Assembly (NCBI GenBank): GCA_964540815.1
Contig: CAZIOH010000128.1
Location: 1-14,291, forward strand
Reading direction: 5' to 3'
Length of the DNA stretch: 14,291 bases
From: CAZIOH01 sp964540815
GTDB taxonomy: Bacteria > Myxococcota_A > Polyangia > Fen-1088
Below the pieces are notes generated by a model. That model was not told where the DNA came from. It was given only the letters and a program-made list of their open reading frames with translations, and searched no databases. The position numbers were made by a program, and so were the translations under genes. Numbering within the stretch: position 1 is the stretch's first letter; every line of letters begins with the position of its first letter. Shown here piece by piece: positions 1 through 9,791 of the stretch.

Positions 1-55
1 GCCGAGTCGTTTTCGAACGCACGAAGTCGAGCAATTGTACCCGTGGAAGGGGTCG

Positions 56-78
56 AGAATCGACTGGAGATCGATTCT
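56..78. repeat. 8-bp inverted repeat downstream of the J-protein gene
   Basis: AGAATCGA (56-63) and TCGATTCT (71-78) are perfect inverted repeats separated by 7 nt. The element lies about 60 nt beyond the stop of the J-domain gene, in a stretch (1-137) where I see no gene. It could be a second 3'-end hairpin or a dyad protein site for a gene left of the window. There is no T-tract. Confidence 0.35.
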
Positions 79-101
79 TCGGGAAGGCCCAGGGAGATGC
101 C

Positions 102-122
102 GGCAACCGGCGGCCGGCTGCC
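102..122 (-). terminator. Hairpin after the J-domain gene, possible terminator
   Basis: GGCAACCGG (102-110) and CCGGCTGCC (114-122) pair at 8 of 9 positions around a 3-nt loop. Read as minus-strand RNA, the one mismatch becomes a G-U wobble, so the stem is complete only in the orientation of the upstream J-protein gene, whose stop ends at 138. That polarity favours an RNA role. No U-tract follows, so intrinsic termination is uncertain and it may only protect the 3' end. Confidence 0.4.
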
Positions 123-137
123 AGCGTGCACATTGCC

Positions 138-1094
138 TCAGAAATCCCGCACCGCCTCCCCGGGCGCGAGCCGAGCAAGCTCCTCGAAGAGCCGGCGCAG
201 CTCCGGCTTGTCCGGTGCGCCCTTGGGGACCACGATCTCGATCCGACAAAATTGGTCACCGCGCGTCCCATCGTTACCTGATTTGATGCCGCGGCCGCGC
301 AAACGTAACTTGGCTCCGCTCGAGGTGCCGGGCGGGACCGAGACCGTGACCGGCCCGTCGACGGTCGGCACCTGCACCTTGGCGCCGAGCGCCGCCTCGG
401 TGATGGTGATGGGCACGGCCACCTCGACGTCGAGGCCCTCGCGATGGAAATGCGGATGGGGGAGCACCTGGATCTCGAGATAGAGATCGCCGGCGGTCCC
501 TCCCCGGCTCGGGGCGGGCGCGCCCTTGCCCCCCACGCGCAGCCGGGCGCCGGTCTCGACCCCGGCGGGAATGCCCACCTCCACGGTCGTGCCCTCGCCG
601 GTGCGCACGGTTCGGCGCGTCCCGAGCGCGGCGTCCTCGAACGGGAGCTCCACCGTTCCGACGATGTCGTTTCCCCGCGAGACCCGCTGCCGCGCTCCCC
701 GTCCCCAGGTCGCGCCGCCGCTGCGCGGAGCCGCGTCTCCGAACAGGGTCCCGAAGATGTCACCGATGTCGACGTTTCCGCCGCTGAAGCCCCCTCGCCC
801 CGCCCCGGCGCCGCCCCCGCCTCCGAATGTCCGGGCGAAGGCCTCGGCGTCGAAACCCTCGGGCATGCCGTCCGGGCGCACGGGGGCACTTCTGAGCCGG
901 TTGTACTCCGCACGCTTGTCCTTGCTCCCGAGGACATCGTACGCTTCGTTGATCTCCTTGAAGCGCTCGGTCTTCTTCTTGTCGCCTCCGGTGACGTCTG
1001 GATGGAACTCCTTGGCCAGCTTGCGGTATGCCTTCTTGATGGTGGCGGCGTCGGCGCTCTCGGGTACGTCGAGTATCTTGTAAAGGTCCTTCAT
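138..1094 (-). CDS. J-domain co-chaperone, DnaJ/CbpA type without zinc finger
   Basis: 318-residue Hsp40 that should deliver unfolded clients to DnaK and stimulate its ATPase in the cytoplasm. An N-terminal J domain spans residues 4-68 with the HPD motif at 31-33. A Gly/Phe-rich region follows (about 82-130), including DIFGTLFGD, which resembles the DIF motif of class B J proteins. Two beta-sandwich client-binding domains occupy about 140-300. The four CxxCxGxG zinc repeats of true DnaJ are absent, so this is class B/CbpA-like. The start is ATG at 1094 with GAGGGG about 12 nt upstream. The gene lies 125 nt downstream of clpB on the same strand and may be co-transcribed. ClpB disaggregation depends on DnaK plus a J protein, so the pairing makes sense. 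No dnaK or grpE is in the window. The class is certain; the name cbpA versus dnaJ is not. Confidence 0.93.
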   Translation of the reverse strand: MKDLYKILDVPESADAATIKKAYRKLAKEFHPDVTGGDKKKTERFKEINEAYDVLGSKDKRAEYNRLRSAPVRPDGMPEGFDAEAFARTFGGGGGAGAGRGGFSGGNVDIGDIFGTLFGDAAPRSGGATWGRGARQRVSRGNDIVGTVELPFEDAALGTRRTVRTGEGTTVEVGIPAGVETGARLRVGGKGAPAPSRGGTAGDLYLEIQVLPHPHFHREGLDVEVAVPITITEAALGAKVQVPTVDGPVTVSVPPGTSSGAKLRLRGRGIKSGNDGTRGDQFCRIEIVVPKGAPDKPELRRLFEELARLAPGEAVRDF

Positions 1095-1219
1095 GGCTTG
1101 GTTTCGGATCCCCTCGGGCTGTTTTTCGGTCTACCGGTGTGCTCGGGCGCTTCCCGTCCGCGCCGCCTTGCCTGCCGCCGTCTTTGCCGATTTGCTGGCT
1201 CGCCCGCGGGAGCGCCCGC

Positions 1220-3841
<2,622 letters not shown>

Positions 3842-3890
3842 GCCGCCACAGTAACCACCCCAGGCACCACGACAAGAAGGACGGGCGGCG

Positions 3891-3920
3891 GTGGCACGGG
3901 TGTGACGTGTCCCGTGCCAC
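3891..3920. promoter_or_regulatory. Perfect 10-bp dyad between divergent clpB and dnaX
   Basis: GTGGCACGGG (3891-3900) and CCCGTGCCAC (3911-3920) are perfect inverted repeats with a 10-nt spacer. The dyad lies 49 nt upstream of the clpB start and 89 nt upstream of the dnaX start. Half-site centres are 20 bp apart, about two helical turns, which suits a dimeric regulator. An RNA hairpin in either leader is the alternative. The sequence is not CIRCE. Confidence 0.45.
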
Positions 3921-4009
3921 GTGCGGCCTCGGACCTGCGCGACCGGCAACCGCGCCGCCGGGCCACCGGGCCACGCGACCGGTTCGATTCATGAGGTAGA
4001 GTCTTCCGT

Positions 4010-5800
4010 GTGTCCTACCTGGTTCTCGCGCGCAAGTATCGACCCCAACGCTTCTCGGAGCTGGTCGGGCAGGAGCACGTGGCGCGCACGCTCGGAAACG
4101 CCATCGCCCAGAACCGTGTGCACCACGCCTTTCTGTTCACGGGGGCCCGCGGGGTCGGCAAGACCAGCGCCGCCCGGATCCTGGCCAAGTCGCTGTGCTG
4201 CGTGAACGGCCCCACCGTCGAGCCGTGCGGGATCTGCGAGCCTTGCCAGGAGATCGCCGCCGGCCGCTCGGTGGACATCGTCGAGATCGACGGTGCCTCC
4301 AACACCGGCGTGGACGACGTGCGAACGCTGCGGGAGGGGGCCCGCTACCTGCCGGCCAAGGCCCGCCTCAAGATCTACATCATCGACGAGGTCCACATGC
4401 TGTCGACGAGCGCGTTCAATGCGCTGCTCAAGACGCTGGAGGAGCCGCCGCCCCACGTGGTGTTCATCTTCGCGACGACCGAGGTGCACAAGATCCCGTC
4501 CACCATCCTCTCGCGCTGCCAGCGCTACGACTTCAAGCTCATCCCCACCGCCCGCCTGGTCGAGCACCTGGAAGGGATCCTCGGCGCCGAGAAGATCGCC
4601 TTCGAGCCGAGCGCGCTGCGCCTGCTGGCGCGGCAGGCCGCCGGCTCGGTGCGGGACGCCCTGTCCCTGCTCGACCAGGTGATCGCCTACGTGGGTCCGA
4701 ACCGCCTGGAGGCGGCGGCCATCTCTGAGGTGCTGGGCATCGCCGATCGTGCGTTGCTGGTCGATCTGACCCGGGCGGCGCTGGCCCGGGACGTGGCTCG
4801 GGCGCTGCGCTTCCTGGCGGCGGCGGTCGAGCGCGGGGTCGACCTCGGACAGCTGGCGCGGGCGTTCCTCGGGATCATTCGCGACCTCGAGCTCGCCTCG
4901 CGGATCTCGGATCCGGTGACGCTCGGCCAGCTGGTCGACGCCTCCCCCGACGAGCTCGCCGAGCTCATCCAGCTCGCCGGCCCCGACGACGAGACCGATG
5001 CCCGCGCCCGGCCGGGCACTGGAGCTGGCCCCGGCCCCGATCTGTTCGCTGTGTGGTTCGACCGCTGGGCCCGGGTGGTCGACGAGTCCGCCCGCTCGCC
5101 GGCCCCCCGCTTGCTGGTCGAGATGGCGCTGGTCGACCTGTGCGGCGCCGAGCCCCTGGTCCCTCTCGGCGATCTCCTCGAGCGTCTGGAGAGCCTCGAG
5201 ACCCGCCTGCGCACCCGCGGACCAACCCCCCCCAGCCCCAGCGCTCCCCCATCCGCCCGCCCCCCCGAACGCCCACGAACCACGAGCCCTTCCACTCTCA
5301 CCTCCCCGTCCGCCCCCTCGTCCTCGTCTCCATCCCCATCCCCATTCCCCTCCCCGCCGTCCTCACTCCCATCCCCACTCCCACCCCCATCCCCACCCCC
5401 CGAAGTCTCTCCCACCGAATCCTGGCGCCGTGTTCGCCAGGCCCTCGAGCAGCGCCGCCCCCGGCTCGGCGCCCTGCTCGCCAACGCCCACGTCCTCGAG
5501 GTGGACGCCGCCGGGCTGGTCCTCGGCTTCGAAGATCGGGTCGACGTGGACGCCGCCGAGCGGGCCCGGCCCGACATCGAGCAGGCACTCGCTGCGGAGT
5601 GGGGCCGGTCCATCCGCTTTCAGGCGCGCCACCATGCCGCGAGCCCGAAGGCCGCCGTGGTGGTCGCCGAGGTCACCCACGACGCAGAGCTGCGGGCCTC
5701 CGATCGCCGGACGCGCGAGGACGAGGCCCGTCGCCACCCCGTGATCCAGAAGGTCCAGGATCTCTTCGGCGTGGGCATCCGCGAGATCAAGACCCCATGA
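4010..5800 (+). CDS. dnaX: DNA polymerase III subunit gamma/tau
   Basis: Clamp-loader ATPase that loads the sliding clamp and, as tau, links polymerase to helicase. 596 residues. AAA+ motifs are Walker A GARGVGKT (45-52), a zinc-binding Cys cluster (C64, C73, C76, C79), Walker B IYIIDEVH (122-129) and the SRC motif (168-170). Clamp-loader helical domains continue to about 390. A Pro/Ser-rich linker (about 403-470) joins a C-terminal domain ending in the sequence HPVIQKVQDLFGVGIREIKTP minus its last residue group, typical of proteobacterial DnaX C-termini. The start is GTG 4010, giving the canonical MSYLVLARKYRP; GAGG at 3993-3996 is a rather distant ribosome site. recR follows after 22 nt. 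No A-rich slippery site for making gamma is visible, and all three frames stay open through the linker, so frameshifting at its C8 or C7 runs would not yield a short product. Confidence 0.97.
   Translation: MSYLVLARKYRPQRFSELVGQEHVARTLGNAIAQNRVHHAFLFTGARGVGKTSAARILAKSLCCVNGPTVEPCGICEPCQEIAAGRSVDIVEIDGASNTGVDDVRTLREGARYLPAKARLKIYIIDEVHMLSTSAFNALLKTLEEPPPHVVFIFATTEVHKIPSTILSRCQRYDFKLIPTARLVEHLEGILGAEKIAFEPSALRLLARQAAGSVRDALSLLDQVIAYVGPNRLEAAAISEVLGIADRALLVDLTRAALARDVARALRFLAAAVERGVDLGQLARAFLGIIRDLELASRISDPVTLGQLVDASPDELAELIQLAGPDDETDARARPGTGAGPGPDLFAVWFDRWARVVDESARSPAPRLLVEMALVDLCGAEPLVPLGDLLERLESLETRLRTRGPTPPSPSAPPSARPPERPRTTSPSTLTSPSAPSSSSPSPSPFPSPPSSLPSPLPPPSPPPEVSPTESWRRVRQALEQRRPRLGALLANAHVLEVDAAGLVLGFEDRVDVDAAERARPDIEQALAAEWGRSIRFQARHHAASPKAAVVVAEVTHDAELRASDRRTREDEARRHPVIQKVQDLFGVGIREIKTP
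5221..5406. repeat. C-rich, G-poor low-complexity tract inside dnaX
   Basis: This segment encodes the Pro/Ser linker of DnaX. The plus strand is dominated by C runs spaced by short ATC/ACT/TC units (CCATCC-like hexamers near 5330-5400), with a C8 at 5226-5233 and a C7 at 5260-5266. More than ten runs of three or more C occur between 5334 and 5406. The complementary strand, which is the dnaX template strand, therefore has closely spaced G runs that fit the G3+N1-7 quadruplex pattern. Confidence 0.8.
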
Positions 5801-5822
5801 CAAAGAGGGCGGGGCGTCCCTG

Positions 5823-6416
5823 ATGGCGTACGCGGGGCCCATCGCGCGCTTGATCCAGCAGCTCGGGCGGCTGCCGGGGATCGGCGAGAAGACCGCGGCG
5901 CGTCTGGCGTTCCATCTCCTGCGGGCGCCGCCCGAGGACGCGGCGGCGCTGGCCTCGGCCATCGCCGAGGTCAAGCAGAAGATCCGCTTCTGTGGGACAT
6001 GCTGCGACCTCACAGAGCGCGATCCCTGCCTCATCTGCTCGGACGCCCGGAGGGACGCCCGTCTGATCTGCGTGGTGGCCCAGCCGCAAGACGTCATCGC
6101 GATCGAGCGGGGTGGGGGATACCGTGGGCTCTACCACGTGCTGCACGGGATCCTGTCTCCCCTCGATGGGATCGGGCCCGAGGACCTTCGCATCGCCGAG
6201 CTGGTGCGGCGGTGCGCCGGGGGGATCGACGAGATCATCCTGGCGACGAGCCCGAGCGTCGAGGGCGAGGCCACCGCCGTGTACATCGCGAAGCTGGTGA
6301 GGCCGCTCGGGATCCGGCCCACGCGCATCGCGACCGGCGTGCCGATCGGCGGGGAGCTGGAGTATGCCGATCAGCTGACTTTAACGCGGGCCATTGACGG
6401 GCGCCGCGAGATTTGA
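5823..6416 (+). CDS. recR: Recombination protein RecR
   Basis: 197-residue RecFOR-pathway protein that forms a clamp-like ring and, with RecO and RecF, helps load RecA at single-strand gaps. An N-terminal helix-hairpin-helix (GRLPGIGEKTAARLAF, about 15-30) is followed by a zinc finger with CGTCC and CLIC cysteines (about 57-72). A Toprim domain (about 80-175) and a C-terminal region with VPIGGELEYAD complete the fold. Length matches the usual 195-205. The start is ATG 5823 with GGGG at 5811-5814. It lies 22 nt after dnaX, so co-transcription is likely. The nucleoid protein gene ybaB, which commonly sits between dnaX and recR, is absent. Confidence 0.97.
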   Translation: MAYAGPIARLIQQLGRLPGIGEKTAARLAFHLLRAPPEDAAALASAIAEVKQKIRFCGTCCDLTERDPCLICSDARRDARLICVVAQPQDVIAIERGGGYRGLYHVLHGILSPLDGIGPEDLRIAELVRRCAGGIDEIILATSPSVEGEATAVYIAKLVRPLGIRPTRIATGVPIGGELEYADQLTLTRAIDGRREI

Positions 6417-6420
6417 TGGC

Positions 6421-6434
6421 CGCCGGGACCGGCG
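6421..6434 (+). terminator. Small GC hairpin just after recR
   Basis: CGCCGG (6421-6426) and CCGGCG (6429-6434) are perfect inverted repeats only 4 nt after the recR stop. A second dyad, CGAGGAGG (6460-6467) with CCTCCTCG (6490-6497), follows. Neither has a T-tract, so these are weak terminator candidates for the dnaX-recR transcript. Confidence 0.3.
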
Positions 6435-6521
6435 TGCTCCCGTTCCGACCGTCTTCTGCCGAGGAGGGATCGCAGCGCCTTCCTCGCAGCCTCCTCGAGG
6501 CTTCCCCGACGTCTCCGGGGC

Positions 6522-6550
6522 TTGAACCCGTCCGAGCGGGGTGTTATCAG
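6522..6550 (+). promoter_or_regulatory. Candidate sigma-70 promoter for mglBA
   Basis: TTGAAC (6522-6527), a 17-nt spacer and TATCAG (6545-6550) match the consensus at 4 of 6 in each box. A nearby CATAAT (6552-6557) is a better -10 but has no well-spaced -35. The surrounding 6541-6600 stretch is distinctly AT-richer than the rest of the window, as expected of a promoter. The direct repeat TAATCTT occurs at 6554-6560 and 6574-6580. Confidence 0.4.
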
Positions 6551-6612
6551 TCATAATCTTTTTACCCTTACCGTAATCTTGGCAGAGAGTTGAACTTCCT
6601 CGAAGGAGAACG

Positions 6613-7092
6613 ATGGCCGGCCCCGATGTGATGTTCCCCGAGGAGCAACAGCAGATCCAGGTGGTCTGCCAGCGGTTGCAACGGGATGCCAATGCCAAGG
6701 CCGTTCTGCTCATCGGTCGAGACGGACAACCCATCGCCGAGGCCGGTGACATCGAGGAGCTGGACGTCACGTCGCTGTCGTCGCTGACCGCGGGCAACGT
6801 GGCGGCCACCGGCGGGATCTCCAAGATCCTGCGCGAGAAGGACTTCACCAGCCAGTTTCACGAGGGTGAACGGATCCACGTGCACATCACGCTGGTCGGC
6901 GGGCGGGCCATCCTGGTGGTCCTGTTCGACGAGCGCTCGTCACTCGGGCTGGTGCGGCTGCGGGTCAAGAAGTCCTCGGACGAGATGGCCCGGATCTTCG
7001 ATCAGCTCGAGACCAAGGCCCAGTCGAAGAGCCAGCCTTCGATCCTCACCGAGATCACCGACAAGGACATCGACAACCTGTTCAATGACTAG
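6613..7092 (+). CDS. mglB: MglB, roadblock/LC7 GAP for the polarity GTPase MglA
   Basis: 159-residue cytoplasmic roadblock/LC7 protein. In Myxococcus the MglB dimer acts as GAP for MglA and marks the lagging pole. The roadblock fold covers about 10-125, with the family's conserved stretch around TSLSSLTAGNVAATGG (about 56-71) and SLGLVRLRVKKSSDEM (about 113-128). The C-terminus DKDIDNLFND resembles the MglB tail that contacts MglA. The start is ATG 6613 behind a strong AAGGAG (6603-6608). mglA follows 114 nt downstream on the same strand. Assignment is from recalled family sequence plus the adjacent MglA, and is strong. Confidence 0.95.
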   Translation: MAGPDVMFPEEQQQIQVVCQRLQRDANAKAVLLIGRDGQPIAEAGDIEELDVTSLSSLTAGNVAATGGISKILREKDFTSQFHEGERIHVHITLVGGRAILVVLFDERSSLGLVRLRVKKSSDEMARIFDQLETKAQSKSQPSILTEITDKDIDNLFND

Positions 7093-7111
7093 TCTCCTGG
7101 TGTTTTTCGAG

Positions 7112-7142
7112 CCGCGCCGGCCCGGACGCCACCCCGGCGCGG
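7112..7142 (+). promoter_or_regulatory. 9-bp perfect hairpin between mglB and mglA
   Basis: CCGCGCCGG (7112-7120) and CCGGCGCGG (7134-7142) are perfect inverted repeats with a 13-nt loop, 20 nt after the mglB stop and 65 nt before mglA. There is no T-tract. It could attenuate read-through, block nucleases or set the MglB:MglA ratio. Confidence 0.45.
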
Positions 7143-7206
7143 TCTCGATCCACCGGGTCTTTCGTCTTCCCCTTGCCCGATCTCGAGGAGAGGCTCCCGT
7201 TCAAAC

Positions 7207-7794
7207 ATGAGCTTCATCAACTACTCGTCCCGGGAGATCAACTGCAAGCTGGTCTACTACGGGCCCGGCCTGTGCGGGAAGACCACCAACCTGCACTACA
7301 TCTACGCCAAGACGAGCCCAGAGGCGAAGGGTAAGATGATCTCGCTCGCGACCGAGACCGAGCGGACCTTGTTCTTCGACTTCCTGCCGCTCTCGCTGGG
7401 CGAGATCCGCGGGTTCAAGACCCGCTTTCACCTGTACACGGTCCCCGGGCAGGTGTTCTACGACGCCAGCCGGAAGCTGATCTTGAAGGGGGTCGACGGG
7501 ATGGTCTTCGTGGTCGACTCGCAGATCGAGCGCATGGAGGCCAACATCGAGTCGCTCGAGAACCTGCGCACCAACCTGGCCGAGCAGGGCTACGACCTCG
7601 ACAAGCTGCCCTACGTGGTCCAGTACAACAAGCGCGATCTCCCCAACGCGGCCCCCATCGAGCAGCTGCGCGAGCTCCTGAACCCGAGCCGGGTCCCCGA
7701 GTTCGAGGCCTCCGCCACCACCGGCGTGGGTGTCTTCGACACCCTCAAGGCGGTCGCCAAGGCCGTGCTCACCGAGCTCAGACGCGGCTCCTGA
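7207..7794 (+). CDS. mglA: MglA, Ras-like polarity GTPase
   Basis: 195-residue small GTPase that, GTP-bound, defines the leading pole and drives motility and reversals in Myxococcus. Visible motifs: P-loop GPGLCGKT (19-26), R53 and Q82 (the MglA catalytic pair), and PM3 TVPGQ (78-82), where T78 replaces the usual Asp. NKRD (141-144) confers guanine specificity. Nearly the whole sequence resembles Myxococcus MglA as I recall it, including FFDFLPLSLGEIRGFKTRF. The start is ATG 7207. The best ribosome site, GAGGAGAGG (7185-7193), lies 13 nt upstream, longer than optimal, which may lower translation relative to mglB. It converges on the protease gene with a 29-nt gap. Confidence 0.97.
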   Translation: MSFINYSSREINCKLVYYGPGLCGKTTNLHYIYAKTSPEAKGKMISLATETERTLFFDFLPLSLGEIRGFKTRFHLYTVPGQVFYDASRKLILKGVDGMVFVVDSQIERMEANIESLENLRTNLAEQGYDLDKLPYVVQYNKRDLPNAAPIEQLRELLNPSRVPEFEASATTGVGVFDTLKAVAKAVLTELRRGS

Positions 7795-7802
7795 TCCCGG
7801 GC

Positions 7803-7820
7803 GCCCCGCCCGTTCGGGGC
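7803..7820. terminator. Possible bidirectional terminator between mglA and the protease gene
   Basis: GCCCCG (7803-7808) and CGGGGC (7815-7820) form a 6-bp stem with a 6-nt loop. It lies in the 29-nt gap between convergent genes. No T-tract follows on either strand. Confidence 0.4.
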
Positions 7821-7823
7821 CTC

Positions 7824-9791
7824 TCAGCCGCGGCGGAGGACAGCGGTGCCGAGCCAGGTGGCCCCGAGGGCATTCGCGACGAGCCAGGGGCGCTCGAGCA
7901 GGCTCGGGATGAAGGCCAGTGAGAAGGGCTTGCCGATGGCGGCGAACAGCAGGGCGCCCCCGACCCCGAAGGCGAGGCCCGCCAGGATCCCACGCGCTCC
8001 ACGCACCCCATTGAAGAGCGCAATGGCAACGAGCGGCAAGAGGGCGCTCCACAGGAGCGGGTTGCCCTGGAGCACGCCCGGGGCCGCTGCGTCCGCGTCG
8101 GCGAGCACCCCCGACATCAGGAGGCCAGGCGCCCCCGAGTGAGCGAGGCCGAGCCACGGCAACCCGAACAGGCCCGAGGACCCGAGCACCACGGCCAGAC
8201 CGAAACCAACCCCGAGCCGCCCGCGATCGAGTCGGCCACGCCGCGAGAGCCAGCCGAGGCCGAGGAGCGCGAGGCTCGTGCCGAGGCCGAGCTCCGAGGC
8301 TCCCCGGCGCCCGCGCAGGTTCCGGAGGGCGGCGTCCGCATCGAGCAGCCCAGCACCATAGTGCGGGTCGTGCGCGCCGCCGCCGTCCCCTCTGCGGGCC
8401 ATCGTCCCCGAGCCGACTCCACCGGTGGGCTTCGGCTGTCGCGCCGAGCCGAGCAGGATCTTCTCCACCGCCGCGGGATCCTTCACGCCGGCCCCGACGA
8501 TGAGGGCGGCCACCCCGGCCACGTGGGGCGTGGCCATGGAGGTGCCCATGAACCACAGATAATCGGTGGTCGAGGTGTTCCCGGGCACGACGGTGTTCTG
8601 CAGGACCCCATCCGGCTTTCCGTCGCCGTTCTGGTCGACCCGGACGTTCCCGCCGGGTGCGGCGATATCGATCTCGGGACCCCAGTTCGAATAGAACGTC
8701 GTGGTCTCATCGAACTGGGTCGCGGCCACCGCGATCACGCCCGGATAGCGCGCCGGGTAGCTCACCCGGCCACGCCCGTCGTTCCCGGCGGCGGCGACCA
8801 CCGTCACCCCCTTGTCGCGGGCGTACTTGACGGCCTTGCCGATGGTGCCGATGGGAAATGGGCCGCCGAGGCTCATGTTGATGACGTTGGCCCCATGATC
8901 GGCGGCGAACCGGATGGCCTGCGCGATGGCGGCCATCGACCCGGAGCCGCGCGCGCTCAGCACCTTGAGCGGCATGATCGCCGCGCCGAACGCCACCCCG
9001 CCCACGCCGAGCTGGTTGTTGGTGGACTGGGCGATGGTGCCGGCCACGTGGGTTCCATGTCCGTGGTCATCGCTGGCATCGTCGTTGTCGGCGATGAAGT
9101 TGTAGCCGGGAACGAAGCGGGTCCCGGCGAGGTCGGGCACCCGGGAGACCCCGGTGTCGATCACCGCCACCACCGCGCCCTCACCCTGTCCGAGCTTCCA
9201 TGCCGCCGGCAGCCCGGCCTGGCGGAGATGCCATTGATACCGGTAGCAGGGATCCGAGGGGAACCCCTGGTGGCTGCCGCGGGCATCGTCGGCGCCCGAC
9301 CCGGCGGTCGTCGCGCACTCCGCCTGCATCGAGCGATCGCCGAGCGCGGCCGCCTCCTGCGTGGATTCGTCGGCGGGGATGGTGGCGAGCGCGTCGAAGT
9401 CCACCGACTCGACCCGCGGATCGCGGCGCAGCCGCGCGCGCGCCAGCCGCGCCTCGGTCTCGGAGCCGAAGGTCACGCGATAGAGGCGGTCGCGGGCTGA
9501 CCAGCGGCTGACGGGGATCTCCACCTCGGGGGTGGCGGCCAGATCGGCGTCGGTGACGTCGTCACGGTAGTCCACGACCAGGGTCGGACCGCGGCCGATT
9601 CCATCGTCGTCGTCGCTGCCGGCGCTGCCTGTCCGTGCCCCATCGGGCGGGCGATCGGACGGCGAGGATTTCGCCAGGGTGGATCGCGCGGCGGGCGCGT
9701 ATCCGAACCAGACGGAGAGGCCGAGCGTCAATCCGAAGATCCCGACGGCGCTCGACCACAGCAGCTTCGACGGCTTCATGATCTCCATCAT
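7824..9791 (-). CDS. S8 subtilisin-like protease with hydrophobic C-terminal domain
   Basis: 655-residue subtilase, probably acting in the envelope. A hydrophobic segment (about 10-29) may be a signal anchor. Residues about 70-135 resemble a protease propeptide. The catalytic domain (about 175-490) has Asp212 (VIDTG), His245 (HGTHVAG), oxyanion Asn337 (AAGND) and Ser418 (GTSMATPH), so it should be active. A DxNxDGxxD calcium-type loop lies at 386-394. After the catalytic domain come about five hydrophobic stretches (near 500-515, 526-550, 578-594, 600-618 and 637-652), unusual for an S8 protease and suggesting a multi-pass domain. The start is one of two tandem ATGs at 9791/9788 with GAGG upstream; ATG 9779 has GGAG 4 nt upstream and is an alternative. 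The frame runs open to 9929. Substrate is unknown; neighbouring mglA and the divergent envelope gene do not settle it. Confidence 0.93.
   Translation of the reverse strand: MMEIMKPSKLLWSSAVGIFGLTLGLSVWFGYAPAARSTLAKSSPSDRPPDGARTGSAGSDDDDGIGRGPTLVVDYRDDVTDADLAATPEVEIPVSRWSARDRLYRVTFGSETEARLARARLRRDPRVESVDFDALATIPADESTQEAAALGDRSMQAECATTAGSGADDARGSHQGFPSDPCYRYQWHLRQAGLPAAWKLGQGEGAVVAVIDTGVSRVPDLAGTRFVPGYNFIADNDDASDDHGHGTHVAGTIAQSTNNQLGVGGVAFGAAIMPLKVLSARGSGSMAAIAQAIRFAADHGANVINMSLGGPFPIGTIGKAVKYARDKGVTVVAAAGNDGRGRVSYPARYPGVIAVAATQFDETTTFYSNWGPEIDIAAPGGNVRVDQNGDGKPDGVLQNTVVPGNTSTTDYLWFMGTSMATPHVAGVAALIVGAGVKDPAAVEKILLGSARQPKPTGGVGSGTMARRGDGGGAHDPHYGAGLLDADAALRNLRGRRGASELGLGTSLALLGLGWLSRRGRLDRGRLGVGFGLAVVLGSSGLFGLPWLGLAHSGAPGLLMSGVLADADAAAPGVLQGNPLLWSALLPLVAIALFNGVRGARGILAGLAFGVGGALLFAAIGKPFSLAFIPSLLERPWLVANALGATWLGTAVLRRG

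Noticed and set aside
1095..1219. Short gene or promoter between clpB and the J-protein gene
   Set aside because: No ribosome-bound frame and no convincing promoter boxes; only a CCCGCGGG palindrome (1203-1210), common at this GC.
3842..3949. Upstream extension of ClpB to 3949
   Set aside because: The added 36 residues are Arg/Gly-rich without family similarity, and the start at 3841 aligns exactly with E. coli ClpB.
5226..5266. C8 and C7 runs as a programmed frameshift making the short gamma subunit
   Set aside because: The -1 frame stays open to 5823 and the +1 frame to 5744, so slippage gives no early stop; there is no A-rich slippery heptamer.
5320..5406. CRISPR-like array in the repeated CCATCC tract
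   Set aside because: Units are short, irregular and in frame with the Pro/Ser linker of DnaX; there are no spacers.
7201..9500. Large open frames antisense to mglA (to 8556) and to the protease (8139-9500)
   Set aside because: No recognisable domain; both are shadows of clear genes with intact motifs in GC-rich DNA.
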